From: Pseudomonas sp. ANT_H4
GTDB taxonomy: Bacteria; Pseudomonadota; Gammaproteobacteria; Pseudomonadales; Pseudomonadaceae
Assembly: GCF_008369295.1 (NCBI RefSeq)
Contig: NZ_VOBG01000019.1
Span: 32,952 to 96,951, forward strand
Length of the DNA stretch: 64,000 nt
Direction of reading: 5' to 3'
Each line of letters opens with the position of its first letter. Within the stretch, counting starts at the first letter, position 1. Shown here in pieces: positions 1-8,613 of the stretch. The notes under the pieces are model-generated. The model was not told the DNA's origin and ran no database searches. It saw nothing but the letters and a program-made list of their open reading frames with translations. Position numbers and translations under genes: made by a program.

Positions 1-359
1 TGAGCCGTACCAGCTCGCACCGCAAGGCCATGTTTCAAAACATGGCGGTGTCGCTGTTTGAGCACGAGCTGATCAAAACTACACTGCCGAAAGCTAAAGA
101 ACTGCGTCGCGTTGCTGAGCCGCTGATCACTTTGGCCAAGACAGACAGCCTGGCTAACCGCCGTTTGGTTTTCGACCGTACTCGTTCGAAAGTTATCGTT
201 GGTAAGCTCTTCAACGACCTGGGCAAGCGTTATGCTACCCGTGAGGGTGGCTACCTGCGCATCCTCAAGTGCGGTTTCCGCTCTGGTGACAACGCGCCTA
301 TGGCGTACGTTGAGCTGATCGATCGTCCAGTTGGCGGTGAAGCTGTATCCGCTGAGTAA
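1..359 (+). CDS. rplQ: 50S ribosomal protein L17 (5' end outside window)
   Basis: Large-subunit ribosomal protein L17, which lines the peptide exit side of the 50S subunit. The reading frame is open from base 3 (SRTSSHRKAMF...) to a TAA at 357-359, giving 118 residues; the family is about 128 long, so roughly the first ten residues lie upstream of the window. Typical L17 segments KAKELRRVAEPLITLAK and YLRILKCGFRSGDNAPMAY are present. The ATG at base 30 is internal, not the start. It normally ends the alpha operon after rpoA, and a strong terminator follows directly. Confidence 0.97.
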   Translation, partial: SRTSSHRKAMFQNMAVSLFEHELIKTTLPKAKELRRVAEPLITLAKTDSLANRRLVFDRTRSKVIVGKLFNDLGKRYATREGGYLRILKCGFRSGDNAPMAYVELIDRPVGGEAVSAE

Positions 360-379
360 GACGTCAGTCTGTAACGAAG

Positions 380-404
380 AACCGGGCCTAGGGCCCGGTT
401 TTTT
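380..404 (+). terminator. Rho-independent terminator of rplQ
   Basis: AACCGGGCC / GGCCCGGTT stem with a 3-base loop followed by a run of T. It lies 20 bases after the rplQ stop and closes the ribosomal operon. Confidence 0.9.
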
Positions 405-499
405 GTGCCTGGAAAAAAGGCGTCTATATTTTTGAGTCACTGCCACCTCCACAATCAAGGCAATAGCTATGTGCACTGACGGATCGTTAGTTATTTTCT

Positions 500-528
500 A
501 TCAAATACCATAATTTAATGAATTTGAT
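500..528. promoter_or_regulatory. Inverted repeat upstream of katA
   Basis: ATCAAAT at 500-506 and its exact reverse complement ATTTGAT at 522-528 flank a 15-base AT-rich centre, about 75 bases before the katA start. The position suits an operator or promoter element. It does not fit the usual OxyR spacing, so no regulator is assigned. Confidence 0.3.
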
Positions 529-605
529 GGTGTCACCCTGATGGTCAATACTCCCTCCCAGCCGATTAGCCGGCAGTTCCAAGACTGACCTGAGGAAGAT
601 TGAGC

Positions 606-2054
606 ATGAGCCAGACTAAAGTCCTTACCACCGCCAGCGGCGCGCCCGTTGCGGACAATCAGAATTCCCGTTCCGCAGGCCCCCGTGGCCCGCTGCTGCT
701 CGACGACTTTCACCTGATCGAGAAGCTTGCGCACTTCAACCGTGAAAACATCCCGGAGCGTCGCGTACACGCCAAAGGCTCGGGTGCCTACGGTACCTTC
801 ACCGTCACTCAAGACATTACGCAGTACTCCAGCGCCAAGCTGTTCGAGTCTGTGGGTAAACAAACGCCGACCTTTCTGCGCTTCTCCACCGTTGGCGGCG
901 AACGCGGTTCGGCTGACACCGAGCGCGACCCGCGTGGTTTCGCCTTGAAGTTCTACACCGAAGAAGGCAACTGGGACATCGTCGGCAACAACACTCCGGT
1001 GTTCTTCATCCGTGATCCATTGAAATTCCCTGACTTTATCCACACTCAAAAACGTCTGCCGCAAAGCAATTTGAAGAGTGGGCAGATGATGTGGGACTTC
1101 TGGTCCCACTCCCCTGAGGCGCTGCACCAGGTCACCATCCTGTTTTCGGACCGAGGCATCCCGGACGGCTACCGTCACATGCACGGCTTCGGCAGCCACA
1201 CCTATAGCCTCATCAGCGCCACGGGTGAACGGCACTGGGTGAAGTGGCACTACAAGACCAAACAGGGCATCAAGAACCTCGCGCCTGCTGACGCAGCACG
1301 GCTGGCCGGTACCGATCCTGATTACGCCCAACGCGACCTGTTCGGAGCTATTGAGCGCGGTGATTTCCCGAAATGGCGCGTCTGCATCCAGATCATGACC
1401 GAAGCTCAGGCGAATACTCACTATGAGAACCCCTTCGACGTGACCAAGACTTGGTCGCAAAAAGAGTTCCCTCTGATCGAAGTGGGTGAGCTGGAGCTGA
1501 ATCGTAACCCGCAGAACTACTTTGCTGAAGTGGAGCAGGCCGCGTTTGGTCCAAGCAATATGGTCCCAGGTGTAGGCCTGTCGCCAGACCGTATGCTGCA
1601 AGGCCGTGTGTTCGCTTACGCTGATGCTCACCGCTACCGTATCGGCACCAATCACCAGCACCTGCCGGTGAATGCACCACGCAGTCCGGTCAACAGCTAC
1701 CAACGAGACGGTTCAATGGCGTTCGGTAGCAACGGCGGCGCGGCTCCCAACTACGAGCCAAACAGCTACGCCGACGCGCCGAAGCAAGCTGCGCAGTTCG
1801 CCGAGCCTGCCCTGGCCCTGAGCGGTGCGGCTGACCGTTACGATCACCGTGAAGACACTGACTACTATAGCCACGCTGGTGCGCTGTTCCGCCTGATGAA
1901 CGATGAGCAGAAAACTCTGCTGATCAACAACATCGCCGGGGCTATGGCTGGAGTTTCCAGCGATGTAGTCCAGCGCCAATTGCAGCATTTCTTCAGGGCA
2001 GACTCTGCTTATGCAGAAGGTGTCGCATCTGCACTGGGTGTATCGCTTAACTAA
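606..2054 (+). CDS. katA: Monofunctional haem catalase KatA
   Basis: Cytoplasmic haem catalase that converts hydrogen peroxide to water and oxygen. The protein is 482 residues, the size of small-subunit clade 3 catalases, and nearly matches my memory of P. aeruginosa KatA. Visible landmarks are the distal His region (ERRVHAKGSGAYG), FLRFSTVGGERGSADTERDP, the distal Asn region (WDIVGNNTPVFF) and the proximal haem Tyr motif RVFAYADAHRYR. ATG 606 is preferred over TTG 600 because GAGGAAG at 592-598 is correctly spaced for the ATG. It sits between rplQ and ftnA, pairing peroxide removal with iron storage. A terminator follows. Confidence 0.97.
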   Translation: MSQTKVLTTASGAPVADNQNSRSAGPRGPLLLDDFHLIEKLAHFNRENIPERRVHAKGSGAYGTFTVTQDITQYSSAKLFESVGKQTPTFLRFSTVGGERGSADTERDPRGFALKFYTEEGNWDIVGNNTPVFFIRDPLKFPDFIHTQKRLPQSNLKSGQMMWDFWSHSPEALHQVTILFSDRGIPDGYRHMHGFGSHTYSLISATGERHWVKWHYKTKQGIKNLAPADAARLAGTDPDYAQRDLFGAIERGDFPKWRVCIQIMTEAQANTHYENPFDVTKTWSQKEFPLIEVGELELNRNPQNYFAEVEQAAFGPSNMVPGVGLSPDRMLQGRVFAYADAHRYRIGTNHQHLPVNAPRSPVNSYQRDGSMAFGSNGGAAPNYEPNSYADAPKQAAQFAEPALALSGAADRYDHREDTDYYSHAGALFRLMNDEQKTLLINNIAGAMAGVSSDVVQRQLQHFFRADSAYAEGVASALGVSLN

Positions 2055-2071
2055 CTCTAAGTGATAAGCAG

Positions 2072-2096
2072 AACCGCCCTCATTTGGGCGGTTTTT
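2072..2096 (+). terminator. Terminator after katA
   Basis: AACCGCCC / GGGCGGTT stem with a T-run, 17 bases after the katA stop. Confidence 0.88.
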
Positions 2097-2209
2097 GCGT
2101 TATTTCAGCTGATTTTCTCTGAATATCATCGCTTTTCTGCCGTTGGTCCCGTGACCTGCAGGTCATCATGGTTCAAACTACAGTCTTTCAAGCAGGGAGA
2201 TGTAGGGCG

Positions 2210-2674
2210 ATGCAAGGTCACCCCGACGTAATCGATTACCTCAACACGTTGCTGACGGGCGAACTGGCAGCTCGTGACCAATATTTCGTTCACTCGCGGA
2301 TGTACGAAGACTGGGGCTTTACTGAGCTCTACGAACGTATCAACCACGAAATGGAAGAAGAGGCACAGCACGCCGACGCGCTAATGCGCCGCATCCTGAT
2401 GCTCGAAGGCACGCCACGTATGCGTCCCGACGATCTGGATGCCGGCACCACGGTGCCTGACATGCTCGCCAGCGACTTGCGCCTTGAGTACAAGGTCCGT
2501 GCTGCACTGTGCAAGGGCATTGAGCTCTGCGAGCAGCACAGCGACTATGTCACCCGGGAAATCCTGCGGGTGCAGTTGAATGACACTGAAGAAGATCACA
2601 CTTACTGGCTTGAGAAACAGTTGGGTCTGATCAAGTTGATCGGTCTGGAAAACTACCTGCAATCGCAGTTCTGA
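2210..2674 (+). CDS. ftnA: Bacterial ferritin FtnA (often annotated bacterioferritin BfrA)
   Basis: Iron-storage ferritin that forms a 24-subunit shell and oxidises and stores iron. It is 154 residues with di-iron ligands visible (E18, E51, H54 and the later EEDH). The residue aligned with the haem-binding Met52 of haem-containing bacterioferritins (DEMKHAD) is Ala here (EEAQHAD), so this subunit probably does not bind haem, as reported for the P. aeruginosa protein at the same locus. Start ATG 2210 gives the conserved MQGHP start with GGGAGA upstream; the longer frame from 2168 adds a non-conserved leader. Its neighbours katA and uvrA are in the recalled Pseudomonas order. Confidence 0.93.
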   Translation: MQGHPDVIDYLNTLLTGELAARDQYFVHSRMYEDWGFTELYERINHEMEEEAQHADALMRRILMLEGTPRMRPDDLDAGTTVPDMLASDLRLEYKVRAALCKGIELCEQHSDYVTREILRVQLNDTEEDHTYWLEKQLGLIKLIGLENYLQSQF

Positions 2675-2687
2675 TTCCGCCGGCATC

Positions 2688-2726
2688 AAAAAAGCCCCTG
2701 TCACCTCAACGGTGACAGGGGCTTTT
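2688..2726. terminator. Bidirectional terminator between ftnA and uvrA
   Basis: Long perfect stem (AAAGCCCCTGTCACC / GGTGACAGGGGCTTT) with A-run on the left and T-run on the right. It serves both converging genes. Confidence 0.93.
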
Positions 2727-2739
2727 TCATAAGCCTGGA

Positions 2740-5574
2740 TCAGGCCTTGTCGCGAGCCAACAATGCCTTGAGATAGAAGCCAGTGTGAGACTGCGTCATC
2801 TCCGACACTTGTTCCGGTGTACCGACGGCAATGATCTGCCCACCTTTGGAGCCGCCCTCAGGGCCGAGATCCACCAGCCAGTCGGCAGTCTTGATCACGT
2901 CCAGGTTATGCTCAATCACGACCACTGTATTGCCGTGGTCGCGCAAGCGATGCAGCACGTCCAGCAACTGCTGGATATCAGCGAAGTGCAGACCGGTGGT
3001 CGGCTCATCAAGGATATACAGGGTCTTGCCGGTATCGCGTTTGGACAGCTCACGAGACAGTTTCACCCGCTGTGCCTCGCCACCGGACAAGGTAGTCGCC
3101 GATTGCCCCAGCTTGATGTACGACAGGCCGACATCCATCAGCGTCTGCAGCTTGCGCGCCAGTGCCGGGACGGCATCAAAGAACACTCGCGCTTCTTCAA
3201 TCGTCATTTCCAGCGTTTCGTGGATGTTCTTGCCCTTGTACTTGATCTCCAGGGTTTCACGGTTGTAGCGCTTGCTCTTGCATACATCGCACGGCACGTA
3301 GATGTCCGGCAAAAAATGCATCTCTACCTTGATCAGGCCATCGCCCTGGCAAGCCTCACAGCGTCCACCCTTGACGTTGAAGGAGAAACGCCCTGGGCCG
3401 TAACCACGGGAGCGGGACTCCGGTACGCCAGCGAACAGCTCGCGAATCGGCGTGAACAGCCCTGTGTAGGTCGCCGGGTTGGAGCGCGGTGTACGCCCAA
3501 TCGGGCTCTGGTCAATATCGACCACCTTGTCCAGATGCTCCAGGCCCTTGATGCTGTCGTGAGCCGCGGCCTCCAGGGTGGTCGCGCCGTTCAGTGCGGT
3601 AGCGCTCAAGGGGTACAGCGTGTTGTTGATCAGTGTCGACTTGCCAGAGCCGGACACGCCGGTCACGCACGTCAGCAGGCCCAGCGGAATCTCCAGGTCG
3701 ACATTGCGCAGATTGTTGCCACGTGCCCCCTTGAGGTGCAGCGCCATCTTCTTGTTGCGTGGGGTGCGTTCGGCTGGCACGGCAATCTTCACCCGACCTG
3801 ACAGGTACTTGCCGGTCAACGAGTCAGGATGCGCCATGACTTGCGCTGGCGTGCCCTCGGCAACAATATGCCCACCATGCACGCCCGCGCCGGGACCGAT
3901 GTCGACGACATAGTCGGCCAGGCGAATGGCATCCTCGTCATGCTCGACCACGATCACGGTATTACCGATGTCCCGCAGGTGCTTTAGCGTACCGAGCAAA
4001 CGGTCGTTGTCGCGCTGATGCAAGCCGATGGACGGCTCATCGAGGATGTACAGCACTCCTACCAGGCCGGCGCCAATCTGACTCGCCAAGCGAATCCGCT
4101 GCGCTTCACCACCGGAAAGGGTGTCGGCGCTGCGGTCCAGTGACAGATAATCCAGGCCAACGTTGACCAGGAATTGCAGGCGCTCACGAATTTCCTTGAG
4201 GATCTTGTCGGCAATTTCCCCGCGGCGACCGGTCAGTTTTAGCGTGCCAAAGTATTCGCAGGCATCGCCAATCGGCAAGTTGGTCACTGCCGGCAACGTC
4301 TTCTCGCCAACCCACACATGCCGCGCCTCGCGGCGCAGCCGGGTGCCCCGGCAATCCGGGCACGATTGGGTGCTGAGGAACTTGGCCAGTTCCTCGCGCA
4401 CACTGGCCGACTCGGTCTCGCGGTAGCGCCGTTCCAGGTTCGGCACGATCCCTTCGAACGGATGGGAGCGTTTGACGATGTCGCCCCGGTCGTTCAGGTA
4501 CTTGAAGTCGACGTTCTGCGAACCGCTGCCATGCAGGATGACTTTCTGCTGCTCGGCCGGCAGTTCGTTGAACGGCACTTCCAGGCTGAACTTATAGTGC
4601 GAGGCCAATGAGCCGAGCATCTGGAAGTAATAGACGTTACGCCTGTCCCAGCCGCGTATCGCACCCTCCGCCAACGTCAGGTCACCGTTGACCAGACGCT
4701 TGATGTCGAAGAATTGCTTAATCCCCAGGCCATCACAGGTCGGGCAAGCGCCGGCCGGGTTGTTGAAGGAAAACAGCTTGGGTTCCAGCTCGCTGATGGC
4801 ATGGCCGCAGATCGGGCAGGCAAAGCGCGCGGAGAAGATGATCTCTTCGCCGGGCTCGTCGTCCATCGGCGCCACTAGGGCGATACCGTCCGCCAGTTTC
4901 AGCGCGGTCTCGAACGACTCAGCCAGGCGCTGTTGCAGATCGGCACGCACCTTGAAGCGGTCGACGACCACATCAATGGAGTGCTTCTTCTGTTTATCCA
5001 GCTTGGGCAGCTCGTCCAACTCACAGAGCTTGCCGTTGACCCGCGCCCGGACGAAACCCTGGGCGCGCAACTCTTCGAACACTGAAAGGTGTTCACCCTT
5101 GCGCTCGCGAATCACCGGTGCCAGCAGCATCAGCTTGGCGCCTTCCGGCCGGGCCAGTACCAGGTCGACCATTTGGCTGACGGTCTGGGCTTCCAGCGGG
5201 ATGTCGTGATCCGGGCAGCGCGGAATACCGACGCGGGCATATAGCAGGCGCAGGTAATCGTAGATTTCGGTAATGGTGCCCACGGTGGAGCGCGGGTTAT
5301 GGGAAGTCGACTTCTGTTCGATGGAGATCGCCGGCGACAGGCCTTCGATGGTGTCGACGTCTGGTTTTTCCATCATCGACAAAAACTGCCGGGCATAGGC
5401 CGACAGCGATTCCACATAGCGACGCTGGCCTTCGGCATACAGCGTGTCGAACGCCAGGGACGACTTGCCGGACCCGGACAGGCCGGTAATAACGATCAGT
5501 TTGTCCCGGGGCAGGGTCAGGTCGATGTTCTTCAAGTTGTGGGTTCGAGCCCCACGAATCACGATCTTGTCCAA
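2740..5574 (-). CDS. uvrA: Excinuclease ABC subunit A
   Basis: DNA damage-recognition ATPase of nucleotide excision repair; it loads UvrB on lesions. 944 residues, the normal length. Two ABC halves are seen: Walker A GLSGSGKSS near the N-terminus and GVSGSGKST in the second half, each with an LSGGEAQR signature, plus zinc-finger cysteines CPICG...CPTCDG, CPDCRG and CEACQG...CDVCKS. Translation should start at TTG 5574 (LDKIVIRGARTHN...), with GAGG six bases upstream; the frame continues further but that extension runs into the divergent gene's leader and is not conserved. Transcribed away from the MFS gene, with a LexA-like box in its promoter, indicating SOS control. Confidence 0.96.
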   Translation of the reverse strand: MDKIVIRGARTHNLKNIDLTLPRDKLIVITGLSGSGKSSLAFDTLYAEGQRRYVESLSAYARQFLSMMEKPDVDTIEGLSPAISIEQKSTSHNPRSTVGTITEIYDYLRLLYARVGIPRCPDHDIPLEAQTVSQMVDLVLARPEGAKLMLLAPVIRERKGEHLSVFEELRAQGFVRARVNGKLCELDELPKLDKQKKHSIDVVVDRFKVRADLQQRLAESFETALKLADGIALVAPMDDEPGEEIIFSARFACPICGHAISELEPKLFSFNNPAGACPTCDGLGIKQFFDIKRLVNGDLTLAEGAIRGWDRRNVYYFQMLGSLASHYKFSLEVPFNELPAEQQKVILHGSGSQNVDFKYLNDRGDIVKRSHPFEGIVPNLERRYRETESASVREELAKFLSTQSCPDCRGTRLRREARHVWVGEKTLPAVTNLPIGDACEYFGTLKLTGRRGEIADKILKEIRERLQFLVNVGLDYLSLDRSADTLSGGEAQRIRLASQIGAGLVGVLYILDEPSIGLHQRDNDRLLGTLKHLRDIGNTVIVVEHDEDAIRLADYVVDIGPGAGVHGGHIVAEGTPAQVMAHPDSLTGKYLSGRVKIAVPAERTPRNKKMALHLKGARGNNLRNVDLEIPLGLLTCVTGVSGSGKSTLINNTLYPLSATALNGATTLEAAAHDSIKGLEHLDKVVDIDQSPIGRTPRSNPATYTGLFTPIRELFAGVPESRSRGYGPGRFSFNVKGGRCEACQGDGLIKVEMHFLPDIYVPCDVCKSKRYNRETLEIKYKGKNIHETLEMTIEEARVFFDAVPALARKLQTLMDVGLSYIKLGQSATTLSGGEAQRVKLSRELSKRDTGKTLYILDEPTTGLHFADIQQLLDVLHRLRDHGNTVVVIEHNLDVIKTADWLVDLGPEGGSKGGQIIAVGTPEQVSEMTQSHTGFYLKALLARDKA

Positions 5575-5605
5575 AGTGGCCTCGCACGGCGGGCGTAAAC
5601 GCAGG

Positions 5606-5637
5606 AGTATACGGTTAAATACTGGATGAATACACAC
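5606..5637 (-). promoter_or_regulatory. uvrA promoter with LexA-like SOS box
   Basis: On the minus strand the 16-mer GTGTGTATTCATCCAG (5637-5622) matches my memory of the E. coli uvrA SOS box CTGTATATTCATTCAG at 13 of 16 positions. TGTATT (5634-5629) and TATACT (5611-5606), 17 bases apart, could be the -35 and -10, so LexA would cover the -35. The first C and one arm base deviate from CTGT-N8-ACAG. Confidence 0.6.
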
Positions 5638-5749
5638 TATCAAATCACCCGGCGCAGCCTTACATGAAAGCTGCGCGGCAAAGCGCCGCATATACCCTCT
5701 CAAACGATGGGACTGATAGAATCGCCGCCGGTTCACACGAGGTTTTTCC

Positions 5750-7144
5750 ATGCACGATCCCCACAGCGAACGCATGAGTGGCAGCGAGACCCGCGCGGCA
5801 AGCGGTCTGGCCCTGGTGTTCGCCTTCCGTATGCTTGGCATGTTTATGGTGTTGCCGGTCCTGGCGACCTATGGAATGGACCTCGCAGGCGCGACCCCGG
5901 CCCTCATCGGCCTGGCAATTGGGGCCTATGGCCTGACCCAGGCGATTTTTCAGATTCCGTTTGGGTTCATTTCCGACCGCATCGGCCGCCGGCCGGTGAT
6001 TTACCTCGGACTGATCGTTTTCGCCCTCGGTAGCGTGCTGGCGGCCAATGCCGATTCGATCTGGGGCGTGATCGCCGGACGCGTCCTGCAAGGTGCCGGG
6101 GCGATTTCTGCTGCCGTCATGGCGCTACTCTCTGACCTGACCCGCGAACAGCACCGTACCAAAGCCATGGCCATGATCGGCATGACCATCGGGCTGTCAT
6201 TCGCCGTGGCCATGGTGGTCGGCCCGTTGCTGACCCGTGCCTTCGGCTTGTCGGGGTTGTTCCTGGCCACGGGCGGCATGGCCCTGGTGGGCATCCTGAT
6301 CGTTGCCTTCATGGTTCCGCGTTCAGCCGGCCCGTTGCAGCACCGCGAGTCAGGCGTCGCCCGCGAGGCGTTGTTGCCCACACTCAAGCACCCGGACCTG
6401 CTGCGCCTGGATTTAGGTATCTTCGTATTACACGCAATGCTGATGTGCAGCTTCGTAGCCTTGCCCCTGGCCCTGGTAGAAAAAGCCGGGCTGCCCAAGG
6501 AGCAGCACTGGTGGGTTTACCTCACCGCGCTGCTGATTTCATTCTTCGCCATGATCCCGTTCATCATCTATGGCGAGAAGAAACGCAAAATGAAACGAGT
6601 TCTACTGGGCTCCGTCGCGACATTGATGCTCACTGAGCTATTCTTCTGGCAGTTCGGCGACAGCCTGCGGGCGTTGGTGATTGGCACGGTGGTGTTCTTT
6701 ACCGCGTTCAACCTGCTGGAGGCTTCATTGCCTTCGCTGATCAGTAAAGTTTCACCGGCCGGCGGCAAGGGCACGGCAATGGGGGTGTATTCCACCAGTC
6801 AGTTCCTCGGTTCGGCCCTCGGCGGGATCATGGGCGGCTGGATGTACCAGCATGGCGGTTTGTCGGTTGTGTTCCTTGGATGCGCCGGGCTGGCTGCACT
6901 TTGGCTGGTCTTTGCTGTTACCATGCGCGAACCTCCATACGTCACAAGCCTGCGCCTGCCGTTATCGCCCGAAGCGATTCGTGACGCCGGTCTGGTAGAG
7001 CGCCTGAAGGCCGTCGTCGGAGTAACGGATGCAGTCGTGGTGGCTGAAGAAGCCGCCATTTACATCAAATTGGACACCGAATTATTGGATCGCGCGACGC
7101 TTGAGCAACTGGTCAATCCAGTGCCGACAGCGCGCCCAGCTTAG
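5750..7144 (+). CDS. MFS transporter, YajR type with C-terminal YAM domain
   Basis: Inner-membrane major facilitator superfamily protein with about 12 transmembrane helices, resembling E. coli YajR (recalled). The MFS motif A region FGFISDRIGRRPVI is near residue 75, and LLSDLTREQHRTKAM and GGKGTAMGVYSTSQFLG are shared with YajR. After the last helix a soluble tail of about 60 residues (from LRLPLSPEAIRD) corresponds to the ferredoxin-like YAM domain. Its substrate is unknown; a proton-driven efflux role is inferred from the family. It lies 10 bases upstream of ssb and is probably cotranscribed. Confidence 0.9.
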   Translation: MHDPHSERMSGSETRAASGLALVFAFRMLGMFMVLPVLATYGMDLAGATPALIGLAIGAYGLTQAIFQIPFGFISDRIGRRPVIYLGLIVFALGSVLAANADSIWGVIAGRVLQGAGAISAAVMALLSDLTREQHRTKAMAMIGMTIGLSFAVAMVVGPLLTRAFGLSGLFLATGGMALVGILIVAFMVPRSAGPLQHRESGVAREALLPTLKHPDLLRLDLGIFVLHAMLMCSFVALPLALVEKAGLPKEQHWWVYLTALLISFFAMIPFIIYGEKKRKMKRVLLGSVATLMLTELFFWQFGDSLRALVIGTVVFFTAFNLLEASLPSLISKVSPAGGKGTAMGVYSTSQFLGSALGGIMGGWMYQHGGLSVVFLGCAGLAALWLVFAVTMREPPYVTSLRLPLSPEAIRDAGLVERLKAVVGVTDAVVVAEEAAIYIKLDTELLDRATLEQLVNPVPTARPA

Positions 7145-7153
7145 GAGAACGTT

Positions 7154-7678
7154 ATGGCCCGTGGGGTTAACAAAGTCATATTGGTCGGTACATGCGGCCA
7201 GGATCCCGAAGTTCGCTACTTGCCTAACGGTAACGCCGTGACCAACCTGAGTCTGGCGACCAGCGAACAGTGGACCGACAAGCAAACTGGCCAGAAGGTC
7301 GAGAAAACCGAATGGCACCGTGTGTCGATGTTCGGCAAGGTCGCAGAGATCGCCGGTGAATACCTGCGCAAAGGTTCGCAGGTCTACATCGAAGGCAAAC
7401 TGCAGACCCGCGAGTGGGAAAAAGACGGTATTAAGCGTTACACCACTGAAATCGTGGTCGACATGCAAGGCACCATGCAACTGCTGGGCGGCCGTCCACA
7501 GGGCGACCAACAGGGCCAGGGCGGCATGTCCAACTCGGCGCCACGTCCACAGCAGTCCCGTCCGCAGCCAAGCCAGCAGCCTCAGCAGCCTCAGCGTGAG
7601 TCGCGTCCAGCGCCACAGCAGGCCGCCCCGCAACCAGCAGCTGACTTCGACAGCTTTGATGACGATATTCCGTTCTAG
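7154..7678 (+). CDS. ssb: Single-stranded DNA-binding protein
   Basis: Binds single-stranded DNA in replication, recombination and repair. 174 residues: an N-terminal OB-fold of about 110 residues (MARGVNKVILVGTCGQDPEVRY...), a Gln/Pro-rich flexible linker, and the acidic tip DSFDDDIPF that recruits partner proteins. AGGAGA precedes the ATG at the right distance. A terminator follows. Confidence 0.98.
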   Translation: MARGVNKVILVGTCGQDPEVRYLPNGNAVTNLSLATSEQWTDKQTGQKVEKTEWHRVSMFGKVAEIAGEYLRKGSQVYIEGKLQTREWEKDGIKRYTTEIVVDMQGTMQLLGGRPQGDQQGQGGMSNSAPRPQQSRPQPSQQPQQPQRESRPAPQQAAPQPAADFDSFDDDIPF

Positions 7679-7713
7679 CGGTCTCTTGAGACCAGGATTA
7701 TCGAGCAACACCC

Positions 7714-7748
7714 AAAACCCCCGCAGCCATCGGCTTCGGGGGTTTTTT
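7714..7748 (+). terminator. Terminator after ssb
   Basis: AAAACCCCCG / CGGGGGTTTTTT stem-loop with T-run, 36 bases past the stop. Confidence 0.88.
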
Positions 7749-7825
7749 ATTGGGCGCCAGCATTTGTCCTCATGGCTCACAAAATTTAGGCTATCTGCGC
7801 CCCCATCAAAGATGAAGGAAAGCCC

Positions 7826-8590
7826 ATGACCTGGTCAGCCAAGCAGTATTCGATGTTCGAACAACAGCGCACACGTCCCGTCCGTGACCTGGTCGCAGCC
7901 ATTGCGGATGCTGACGTGCGCACGGCTGTCGATCTGGGATGCGGCCCGGGCAACTCCACTGAAGTGCTGGCCGAGCGTTTTCCCGCCGCAGTGGTCACCG
8001 GCATGGACAGCTCTGATGACATGCTGGTCAACGCCCGTGAGCGGTTGCCCGCGCTGAACTTCGAGCTGGCGGACATTGGCGCATGGAGCCCGAACCAGCA
8101 ATACGATGTGATCCTCGCCAATGCCTCGCTGCAATGGCTGGCGGACCACGCCGCGCTTTACCCACATCTGGTGAACCAACTGACACCCGTAGGCACCCTG
8201 GCGGTGCAGACCCCGGACAACCTCGATGAGCCGGCCCATCGCCTTGCCCGTGAAGTAGCCGCGGATGGTCCATGGGCAGGCAAGATCGGCACGGTCAAGC
8301 ACAACGAGCGCCATACGGCGAGCTTCTATTACGAGCTGCTTAGCAAGCATTGCAGCACCGTCGATGTGTGGCGCACCACCTATCACCACCCGTTGGCCGG
8401 CGGTCATGGCGCCGTGGTGGAGTGGTTCAAAGCGTCGGCGCTGCGTCCGTTCCTGGCGCCGTTGGACGAGACTGAGAAAAGCGCTTTCCTCGATGCTTAC
8501 CTGGCGCGGATCACTCAAGCGTATCCGGCCTTGGCCGATGGCACCGTATTGCTGCCCTTTCCGCGGCTGTTCATCATCGCCACTCGGTAA
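7826..8590 (+). CDS. tam: Trans-aconitate 2-methyltransferase
   Basis: SAM-dependent methyltransferase that methyl-esterifies trans-aconitate, a spontaneous inhibitor formed from cis-aconitate in the TCA cycle. 254 residues, as in the family. The N-terminal WSAKQYSMFEQQRTRP and SAM motif I DLGCGPGNS (residues ~32-40) are characteristic, and LANASLQWL is typical of Tam. It is a single gene with its own start (GAAGGAAAGCCC then ATG), between the ssb terminator and a convergent hydrolase gene. Confidence 0.9.
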   Translation: MTWSAKQYSMFEQQRTRPVRDLVAAIADADVRTAVDLGCGPGNSTEVLAERFPAAVVTGMDSSDDMLVNARERLPALNFELADIGAWSPNQQYDVILANASLQWLADHAALYPHLVNQLTPVGTLAVQTPDNLDEPAHRLAREVAADGPWAGKIGTVKHNERHTASFYYELLSKHCSTVDVWRTTYHHPLAGGHGAVVEWFKASALRPFLAPLDETEKSAFLDAYLARITQAYPALADGTVLLPFPRLFIIATR

Positions 8591-8613
8591 GTATTCAAGC
8601 GATCAAGTGGCGG

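Noticed and set aside
501..1703. 400-codon open frame opposite katA
   Set aside because: Antisense of a clearly conserved catalase and without recognisable domains.
5575..5841. N-terminal extension of UvrA to 5841
   Set aside because: Overlaps the divergent MFS gene and the shared promoter; not conserved, and the TTG at 5574 has a ribosome site and matches the known start.
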